Shown here in pieces: positions 1 through 5,090 of a stretch of DNA of 5,090 nucleotides. The notes under the pieces were generated by a model. The model had not been told where the DNA came from. It did not search any database and saw nothing but the letters and a program-made list of their open reading frames with translations. Position 1 is the first letter of the stretch, and every line of letters begins with the position of its first letter. Location of the stretch: contig JAGCZE010000442.1 of the NCBI GenBank assembly GCA_017960415.1, forward strand, positions 1 through 5,090, given 5' to 3'. The position numbers were made by a program, and so were the translations under genes. This stretch comes from Lachnospiraceae bacterium (GTDB lineage Bacteria > Bacillota_A > Clostridia > Lachnospirales > Lachnospiraceae).

Positions 1-76
1 AGTGCAAACACAAAGCCAGAGCAGCCCAATGACAAATCCTTTGCAAGCGTATCCATTGACAAACCTAAACGGTTTT
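1..76 (+). other. Probable out-of-frame segment at the start of the SGNH gene
   Basis: In the frame used by the rest of the gene, these bases encode three CAA and one CAG among four Gln codons, whereas the remaining 12 Gln codons of the gene are all CAG. The peptide is also low in complexity (Gln/Ser/Thr/Pro-rich). The frame starting at base 1 is open until TGA at 76-78, contains GAG CAG CCC and GAC codons typical of the neighbours, and would join the downstream frame if the T run at 73-76 were one base shorter. This is consistent with a sequencing or assembly error, or a genuine frameshift, in that run. It could also be a chance effect in a short stretch. Confidence 0.4.
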
Positions 77-916
77 GAAGCAATGGCGCTGTGGCAGGAA
101 TACGGCATAAACAGTTATATCAGGGGAAGCGCCGAGCAGTATATCTGGCAGTCTTATTATCTGCTGGAAGATACATTGAGATATGAGAAACCTGATGTTG
201 TAGTATTTAACATACAGTCACTCCAGTTTGATATCTCGCAGAACGAGGCATACAACCGCATGTCGATAGAAGGCATGCGCTGGTCGAAGAGCAAGATTGA
301 CTGTATCAATGCTTCGATGCTCGAAAATGAGCACTTTATAGAATATGTATTTCCGATACTGCGCTACCATACGAGATGGAAGGAGCTTGGGGCGTCAGAT
401 ATTGAATACATGTTCAAGACCAAACAGGTATCGCACAACGGCTACTATATGCGAATAGATGTAAAGCCTGCCGGGAATATCCCGAAAGGAAGGCCTCTCG
501 GCGATTACAATTTCGGACAGAATGCCTGGAAATATCTGTACATGATGGCCGACCTGTGTGAAAAAGAAGGAATACAGCTGCTTCTTATCAAGGCTCCGAG
601 TCTATATCCCTACTGGTATGAGGAGTGGGAGGAGCAGGTTGAGGAATTTGCAAACGAGCGCGGCCTCAGATATATTAATTTCCTTGAATACATCGATGAG
701 ATCGGACTTGATTACAATCAGGACACCTATGACGGAGGATTGCACATGAATCTGTCGGGTGCGGAGAAATGCTCGCATTTTATCGGGAAGATACTTGCAG
801 ATGATTACAGTGTTCCCGACAGGCGCGGAGAGAGCGGGCTTGATAAAATCTGGGATGACAACATTGCCGATTACAATGATGAGATAGCAAGACAGAAAGT
901 ACTGTATGGTCTGTAA
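2..916 (+). CDS. SGNH/GDSL hydrolase-like protein, 5' end outside or damaged
   Basis: The 3' portion of a gene open from the left edge to TAA at 914-916 (304 codons visible). The GTG at base 2 is probably not the true start, because no ribosome binding site can be seen and the family normally has more N-terminal sequence. Visible blocks are LWQEYGINSY (residues 30-39), the strand PDVVVFN (64-70), a second strand GIQLLLIKAPS (190-200), and DGGLHMNLSG (244-253). The last matches the C-terminal Asp-x-x-His type block of SGNH esterases and acyltransferases, with D244 and H248 as the candidate catalytic pair. In clostridial relatives a Gly-Ser/Asp-Ser nucleophile block normally lies about a dozen residues before LW-x-EYG. 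None is visible here. Such proteins often act outside the membrane on O-acyl groups of surface polymers, sometimes beside an MBOAT acyltransferase; that role is inferred. It lies 95 bases upstream of the asparagine synthase, in the same orientation. The family call is moderately sure and the substrate is unknown. Confidence 0.7.
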   Translation: MQTQSQSSPMTNPLQAYPLTNLNGFEAMALWQEYGINSYIRGSAEQYIWQSYYLLEDTLRYEKPDVVVFNIQSLQFDISQNEAYNRMSIEGMRWSKSKIDCINASMLENEHFIEYVFPILRYHTRWKELGASDIEYMFKTKQVSHNGYYMRIDVKPAGNIPKGRPLGDYNFGQNAWKYLYMMADLCEKEGIQLLLIKAPSLYPYWYEEWEEQVEEFANERGLRYINFLEYIDEIGLDYNQDTYDGGLHMNLSGAEKCSHFIGKILADDYSVPDRRGESGLDKIWDDNIADYNDEIARQKVLYGL

Positions 917-998
917 AAAACCTCCTTAAAAGGAAGAAGGCTGCCGGGCCGGTAAAAGCAGAGTTTTGACTGACAAGGTTTTATTGTTCAATAAAGAT

Positions 999-1003
999 AA
1001 GGA
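999..1003 (+). promoter_or_regulatory. Ribosome binding site of asnB
   Basis: AAGGA with 8 bases to the ATG at 1012. It supports this start, which is also fixed by the need for Cys directly after the initiator Met. Confidence 0.75.
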
Positions 1004-1011
1004 TAAGAAAA

Positions 1012-2847
1012 ATGTGCGGAATTTGCGGAACTTTTGATCATTCGGACAGACAGAAGCCGGATGAAGGAATCTTAAGAAAGATGCTCACTGCGATCAAACA
1101 CAGGGGACCCGACGGTGATAAGATCGTTTTGAAGGATAATGTCGGATTTGCGTTTGACAGACTGAGCTTTCTCGATCTGTCGGGCGGTATGCAGCCCATT
1201 ATGAACGAAGACGAAAGCATCATGATGATGTGCAACGGCGAGATCTTCAACTATACCGAACTGCGCGACGAGCTTGAGGCCAAAGGTCACAAGATGCGTA
1301 CAAAGACCGACGTTGAGGTGATCGTGCATCTGTATGAGGAAGAAGGCGCTGACTTCGTCAACAGGCTGAACGGCCAGTTTGCGATAGCTGTATATGACAG
1401 CGGCAGACAGACTCTGGTCCTCTACAGGGATCATATGGGAATATGCCCGCTGTTCTACACAAGGCTCGGCGATACATTTATTTTCGCTTCCGAGATCAAG
1501 GCAATCCTTGAGTATCCCGGAGTTGAAAGAAAGCTGAATCTCGACGCGGTTGAGCAGCTGATGAATTATCCGGGCATTGTTTCACCCATCACGTTTTTTA
1601 AGGGTATTTCCTCTCTTGCCCCCGGACACAGGCTCATCGTCACACGTGACGGTGTCAAAAACGAGGAATACTGGGATCTCGTCTACAGTCCCGAAGAAGA
1701 GGACCTGGGCGAAGAGTATTATGTCGAAAAGCTTCGCGAACTGTTGAAAAAAGCCATCACAAGACGCTTATTTGCCGAAGTTCCGGTAGGCTTCTATGTA
1801 TCGGGCGGCCTAGACAGCTCGGTGGTTGCCTGCTTTATCGGCAAATTCCTGAAGGACAGATATTTCTCGTTCTCGGCCGAGATAGGTGACGGGGACTTAA
1901 ATGAAAAAGAATTCCAAAAGCTCGTTCAGGAGCGCGTTTCCTCGCAGCACTACTGCGTAAGGGTTGCCGAGGAAGAGATCTGGAACAGGCTTTCGAATGT
2001 TATCTACCACTGCGAATCGGGAGTTAAGGAAAGCTATGATGTAGCGGCCTACATGCTTTCGGAACTCGTACACGACCACGGAGTCAAGGCGGTACTGACC
2101 GGACAGGGCTCCGATGAGCTGTTCTGCGGATATGCCGGGTATATGCTGGATGCTTTCAGGAGCATGCAGACCGGTTCAATGTCCGAAGAAGAGAGAAGGA
2201 GCAACGAAATGCTCTGGGGCGATCCGCTGTTCAGGTTCGAAAGGATCCATCCCGAGATACAGAAGATCCATAAGCAGATATTCCGTCCCGAGATCTGGGA
2301 GCAGATCGAGGCATCGGATGTATTAAAGACGAGTCCCATCGATACCTCAAAAGTCAGGGGACTCAGCAATCAGAAGAGACGTTCCTACATTGACTGCAAA
2401 TTAAGGCTTGGAGACCATCTGCTCGGAGAGCACGGAGACAGGATGTTCTTCTCGCACTCAGTCGAAGGAAGACATCCGTTCCTTGACCGTGAGATCATCG
2501 AATTTGTCAGGACTCTTCCCGATAAATACAAGATTGACGGAACCAATGAGAAATATATCCTGAAAAAGGCCGGAGTCGGAATAGTTCCCGACAAGATCTT
2601 AAAGCGCAGGAAATTCCCGTTCCAGGCCCCCGGAATGTCGGCACTGGTCAAGACCAAACAGTCACAGGACTTCCTTCAGGATGATATTATCAACAAATAC
2701 GGACTGTTTAATCTTGATAAGGTTAAGCAGATGAAGGCGGATTATGCGGTTGACGGTTTCAAGCTCATGGGAGCTTACGAGATCGATTATCTGATGATCG
2801 TAATGACCGTGACCATGCTGTGTGAGCATTATTCGCTGACAGTATAG
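1012..2847 (+). CDS. asnB: Asparagine synthase, glutamine-hydrolysing (class B)
   Basis: Cytoplasmic amidotransferase. The N-terminal Ntn glutaminase domain releases ammonia from Gln, and the C-terminal domain uses ATP to adenylate an aspartate-type carboxyl and amidate it. The protein begins MCGICG, so Cys2 becomes the N-terminal nucleophile after Met removal. Glutamine-site residues are in place: RGPDG (31-35), R50, the NGE motif at N75-E77, and D100. The synthetase half has the pyrophosphate loop SGGLDSS (264-270), GQGSDELF (364-371), SVEGRHPFLD (483-492), and EKYILKK with K514 as the likely equivalent of the conserved catalytic lysine. At 611 residues it is in the longer AsnB range and appears full-length and active. 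It sits between the SGNH gene and the Ig-transglutaminase gene, 58 bases before the latter, so it is probably co-transcribed. It may make free Asn, but relatives such as lactococcal AsnH and corynebacterial LtsA amidate cell-wall carboxyls, and the envelope-type neighbours make that alternative worth keeping. Family certain, substrate uncertain. Confidence 0.96.
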   Translation: MCGICGTFDHSDRQKPDEGILRKMLTAIKHRGPDGDKIVLKDNVGFAFDRLSFLDLSGGMQPIMNEDESIMMMCNGEIFNYTELRDELEAKGHKMRTKTDVEVIVHLYEEEGADFVNRLNGQFAIAVYDSGRQTLVLYRDHMGICPLFYTRLGDTFIFASEIKAILEYPGVERKLNLDAVEQLMNYPGIVSPITFFKGISSLAPGHRLIVTRDGVKNEEYWDLVYSPEEEDLGEEYYVEKLRELLKKAITRRLFAEVPVGFYVSGGLDSSVVACFIGKFLKDRYFSFSAEIGDGDLNEKEFQKLVQERVSSQHYCVRVAEEEIWNRLSNVIYHCESGVKESYDVAAYMLSELVHDHGVKAVLTGQGSDELFCGYAGYMLDAFRSMQTGSMSEEERRSNEMLWGDPLFRFERIHPEIQKIHKQIFRPEIWEQIEASDVLKTSPIDTSKVRGLSNQKRRSYIDCKLRLGDHLLGEHGDRMFFSHSVEGRHPFLDREIIEFVRTLPDKYKIDGTNEKYILKKAGVGIVPDKILKRRKFPFQAPGMSALVKTKQSQDFLQDDIINKYGLFNLDKVKQMKADYAVDGFKLMGAYEIDYLMIVMTVTMLCEHYSLTV

Positions 2848-2890
2848 GATACCGGTTTGCAGGAGCTATTTGCGGAGCAGTTTTGATCTT

Positions 2891-2894
2891 GGAG
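2891..2894 (+). promoter_or_regulatory. Ribosome binding site of the Ig-transglutaminase gene
   Basis: GGAG, 11 bases before the ATG at 2906. The spacing is slightly long but usable, and no better start lies nearby. The downstream N-terminus gives a sensible Lys/Arg-rich stretch followed by a hydrophobic segment, which supports this ATG. Confidence 0.6.
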
Positions 2895-2905
2895 AATCAA
2901 CATAA

Positions 2906-4633
2906 ATGAATACAAAGGATTTATTAAAACCGAGGGTCATCGGCATCGGTATTTCCGCACTGGTTGTGATCATTGCGCTTGTGTCGATCTGGAAGGCCCA
3001 GGTCGCATATGACCATGCTCTCTATTACAATGTCACGGTTGAAGCAGGTTCGGGACAGGTCAATCCCGAGGTTTTCCGGAAGGAAACAACAAAGGAGATC
3101 AAATTCCTCGACGGAACGGAGAACAATATCAACGCATCCGTTCCGGGCACTTATCCGGTCATGGTACGTGCGGGTGTATTCAAATACAGCTGCATCATAA
3201 ATGTGGCCGATACTACGCCTCCCACAGCCGATCCGATCTTTAATTCCGTAAATTACGGAGAAACGGTAGAGCCGGACCAGTGTGTTGCCAATGTTAAGGA
3301 CGTTGCGGCGGTTGTCACCGAATGGACACAAAAGCCCGATTACAACGTGCTTGGCAGACAGACGGTCACAGTAGCTCTGACCGATGCCTACGGTAACAGA
3401 TCGGAAATAGGATCGGAGCTTCTGATCATTCCGACACGCCGTGATGTTACGGTCGAAATAGGCAGTAATGCACCGGCTTCGGATGCTTTTATACTCGACG
3501 AGGTTAAGGCTTCGGCTGCGTATACTAATGATCTGATCTATGACGGAAACGGTGACAAGGCCGGCGGGATCTGCCAGAATACGCCTATTACAGCGGAGAT
3601 GCTCGGGAAAGTCGGCGATTACAATATTGATTTTGCCTTGAATGACGATCATTTCAGTTCGATCCTGCGCGTTCGGGACACAGTTCCTCCTGTTCTTGAA
3701 ACACAGGATGTTTCAAGGTTTATCACCGCAAAGGAAGCCTTGAAGGTTGAAGATTTTGTTGTAAGCGTGAGCGACCTTTCGCAGGTTACATTAAGCTGCA
3801 AGAACGATCCGGAACCCACCAAAGAGGGCTCGAGACAGATCATCATTTGTGCCACCGATGAGGGCGGCAATGTGACCGAAAAAACAGCACTCCTGACTCT
3901 GATCGCCGACCGTGAGGCTCCGGTGATACTCGGAACACATGATATCAACAGTTTCTTAAACTGCCCGATCAGTTATCGCGACGGAATCAAGGTTTCGGAT
4001 AACTGCGATGAGGATATCAAGCTGAATATCGATGCAGAGAGCGTCGATATTAAGAAAGAGGGAGAATACAAGGTTACCTATTCCGCAACCGACAGGGCCG
4101 GAAACGAAACAAAGCATGAGATAACCGTAAAGATATCAAAATCCAAGGTAGATGTGGAGACCGTCAACGAACTGGCCAAGGAGATCCTGGACTCGATCCT
4201 GACTCCCGACATGGAACCTTTGGAGATTCTGCATGCGATCTATTACTGGATCAGAGGCACCTATTCCTACTCAGAGCAGGATGAGAAGGAAGACTGGCTC
4301 AATGCGGCTTATATCGGTTTTACCAAACATACGGGCGATTGTTATATCTATACGATGTCTGCAAGAGCATTGCTCGAAAATGCGGGTATCAAGAATATGA
4401 TAATCGATACGATTCCCTTAAGATGGCTCCATTACTGGAATCTGGTCGACATCGGCGAGGGATGGGTACATTTTGATACAACACCAAGACATGCGGGCGG
4501 TGATTTTATGTATGTGGATGATGAAAGGATCCAGGCTTATTCGAACAAGCACGCCAATTCACATATTTACGACCACGAACGTTTCCCGGATGTACTGTGG
4601 CACAGCGACAATTCAACGGAGATTTATCAATGA
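2906..4633 (+). CDS. Membrane-anchored Ig-repeat protein with C-terminal transglutaminase-like domain
   Basis: A 575-residue protein. A short basic N-terminus (K4, K8, R10) precedes a single hydrophobic segment at about 11-29, with no lipobox Cys. This predicts an uncleaved anchor with the bulk outside the cell. Residues ~40-412 form about five Ig-like (HYR/DUF5011-like) repeats, with junction motifs DTTPP (102-106), DTVPPV (258-263) and DREAPV (335-340). A T-D-x-x-G-N strand signature recurs at 159-164, 317-322 and 395-400. Residues ~425-540 are a transglutaminase-like papain fold: GDCYIYTMSARALLENAGI with C479, HYWNLVDIG with H509, and GWVHFDTTP with D524 give the Cys-His-Asp triad in the right order and spacing. 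Such domains can be transamidases, proteases or peptidoglycan-linked amidases, and the reaction here is unknown. The gene overlaps the racemase start by 4 bases, implying translational coupling. The architecture suggests the enzyme head is held away from the membrane by Ig spacers to act on wall or surface polymers; that role is inferred. Confidence 0.87.
   Translation: MNTKDLLKPRVIGIGISALVVIIALVSIWKAQVAYDHALYYNVTVEAGSGQVNPEVFRKETTKEIKFLDGTENNINASVPGTYPVMVRAGVFKYSCIINVADTTPPTADPIFNSVNYGETVEPDQCVANVKDVAAVVTEWTQKPDYNVLGRQTVTVALTDAYGNRSEIGSELLIIPTRRDVTVEIGSNAPASDAFILDEVKASAAYTNDLIYDGNGDKAGGICQNTPITAEMLGKVGDYNIDFALNDDHFSSILRVRDTVPPVLETQDVSRFITAKEALKVEDFVVSVSDLSQVTLSCKNDPEPTKEGSRQIIICATDEGGNVTEKTALLTLIADREAPVILGTHDINSFLNCPISYRDGIKVSDNCDEDIKLNIDAESVDIKKEGEYKVTYSATDRAGNETKHEITVKISKSKVDVETVNELAKEILDSILTPDMEPLEILHAIYYWIRGTYSYSEQDEKEDWLNAAYIGFTKHTGDCYIYTMSARALLENAGIKNMIIDTIPLRWLHYWNLVDIGEGWVHFDTTPRHAGGDFMYVDDERIQAYSNKHANSHIYDHERFPDVLWHSDNSTEIYQ
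4618..4621 (+). promoter_or_regulatory. Ribosome binding site of the racemase, inside the upstream gene
   Basis: GGAG with 8 bases to the ATG at 4630. It lies within the last codons of the Ig-transglutaminase gene, and together with the ATGA overlap at 4630-4633 indicates coupled translation. Confidence 0.7.
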
Positions 4634-5090
4634 CGACATTAGGTATTATCGGTGGGCTCGGACCGATGGCAACAGTGGTCTTCATCAAGAAGATCATAAA
4701 TATGACGGAAGCCGAAACAGATCAGGAGCATATTTCAATAAATGTGGCACATTATCCCAGCATTCCCGACAGGACGAAGTATATGCTCCGGGAGTCGGAT
4801 GAGAACCCGGTTCCGGCACTTGTCAGCATCGGAAACAGGTTGGCGGATCAGGGGTCGGATGCGGTTGCGATCCCCTGTGTGACGGCACATTTTTTCATGG
4901 ATGAGCTCGCAAGAAGCATACGGATCCCGATTATCGACGGAGTCGAGCTGACCAGGCAGTATCTGAAAAATATGGGATGTGAGAGCGTCGGCCTCTTGGG
5001 AACCGACGGAACCATTAAAACGGGATTTCTGCAGATGAAGCTTGAAGAGGCGGGAATACGCTGCCGGATACCTTCGGAGGAATGCCAGAA
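4630..5090 (+). CDS. Aspartate/glutamate racemase family protein, 3' end outside window
   Basis: A PLP-independent racemase of the aspartate/glutamate (RacD/YgeA-like) family, expected to interconvert L- and D-Asp or L- and D-Glu through two cysteines in the cytoplasm. 153 codons are visible; the family is usually about 230 residues, so roughly a third is missing, including the region expected to hold the second catalytic Cys. Visible motifs in order: MTTLGIIGGLGPMAT (1-15), DQEHI (31-35), IPDRT (45-49), PCVTAH (82-87) with C83 as the first catalytic Cys, and LLGTDGT (122-128). The family usually has Cys-Asn-Thr-Ala-His at the fourth motif; here the Asn position is V84, which could alter substrate preference. 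The ATG overlaps the stop of the preceding gene (ATGA) and has an in-gene GGAG site, so production is tied to the Ig-transglutaminase. It is less like MurI glutamate racemase, because the GGLGPMAT and IPDRT motifs are of the aspartate racemase type. Family call firm, substrate not. Confidence 0.92.
   Translation, partial: MTTLGIIGGLGPMATVVFIKKIINMTEAETDQEHISINVAHYPSIPDRTKYMLRESDENPVPALVSIGNRLADQGSDAVAIPCVTAHFFMDELARSIRIPIIDGVELTRQYLKNMGCESVGLLGTDGTIKTGFLQMKLEEAGIRCRIPSEECQ

Noticed and set aside
921..952. Possible terminator after the SGNH gene (TCCT-TAAA-AGGA at 923-934 and a nearby GC-rich CCGGGCCGG)
   Set aside because: The stem is only four pairs, the GC-rich part does not form a loop of usable size, and no T run follows either element.
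966..995. Possible promoter upstream of asnB: TTGACT at 966-971 with AATAAA at 990-995
   Set aside because: The spacer is 18 bases and the -10 match is weak (4 of 6). Transcription would start at or inside the ribosome binding site at 999-1003, leaving almost no leader, so it is probably chance A/T-rich sequence.
957..2890. Similar GCAG-(AG)-TTTTGA strings in the two gaps before asnB and the Ig-transglutaminase gene
   Set aside because: The match is about ten bases and imperfect, at different distances from the start codons, and forms no palindrome; it is compatible with chance.
2924..3652. Long open frame of 242 codons on the minus strand
   Set aside because: It lies wholly antisense to the well-supported Ig-transglutaminase gene, has no family motifs, and can be explained as a by-product of that gene's codon usage. 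Other minus-strand frames inside asnB are rejected for the same reason.
1012..4633. Lasso-peptide-like pairing of an asparagine-synthetase homologue with a transglutaminase-like protein
   Set aside because: Lasso cyclases typically lack a working glutaminase half, whereas this AsnB has Cys2 and all Gln-site residues. The transglutaminase domain sits on a membrane-anchored Ig-repeat protein, not a small cytosolic protease. No RiPP recognition domain or precursor peptide is seen in the gaps at 917-1011 or 2848-2905.
4630..5090. MurI-type glutamate racemase for peptidoglycan D-Glu
   Set aside because: The GGLGPMAT, DQEHI and IPDRT motifs are of the aspartate racemase (RacD/YgeA) type rather than the MurI type.

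Overview
The window is a compact, single-strand gene block with four coding regions, all on the + strand. It reads as chromosomal DNA of a Gram-positive anaerobe, most likely a clostridial or Lachnospiraceae-type Firmicute. That placement is inferred from AGGA/GGAG-type ribosome binding sites, clostridial-style SGNH and transglutaminase/Ig surface proteins, and codon use dominated by CAG for Gln. No database search was possible. There are no RNA genes, insertion sequences, CRISPR arrays or long repeats, and no gene-free stretch above 100 bases.

Layout: (1) 2-916 is the 3' part of an SGNH/GDSL-hydrolase-like gene that enters from the left edge. Its C-terminal Asp-x-x-x-His pair is clear, but the nucleophile block is not visible, and the first ~75 bases look out of frame. 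(2) 1012-2847 is a complete class B glutamine-hydrolysing asparagine synthase (AsnB family) with both catalytic halves intact. (3) 2906-4633 is a membrane-anchored protein with about five extracytoplasmic Ig-like repeats and a C-terminal transglutaminase-like (papain-fold) domain with a Cys-His-Asp triad. (4) 4630 to the right edge is the first two thirds of an aspartate/glutamate racemase, joined to gene 3 by an ATGA start/stop overlap.

The spacing (95 and 58 bases, then a 4-base overlap), shared orientation, and absence of a convincing internal promoter or terminator suggest one transcription unit. Together the genes could make a D-acidic amino acid (racemase), amidate an aspartate-like carboxyl (AsnB), and modify or remodel an envelope polymer outside the membrane (SGNH protein, Ig-transglutaminase). 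The nearest known logic is the RacD/AsnH part of the lactococcal D-Asp/D-Asn cross-bridge pathway, or Dlt/MBOAT-type polymer esterification. The specific combination seen here would be a candidate undescribed cell-surface aminoacyl modification locus. That pathway is inference; the individual family calls for genes 2, 3 and 4 are well supported by motifs.
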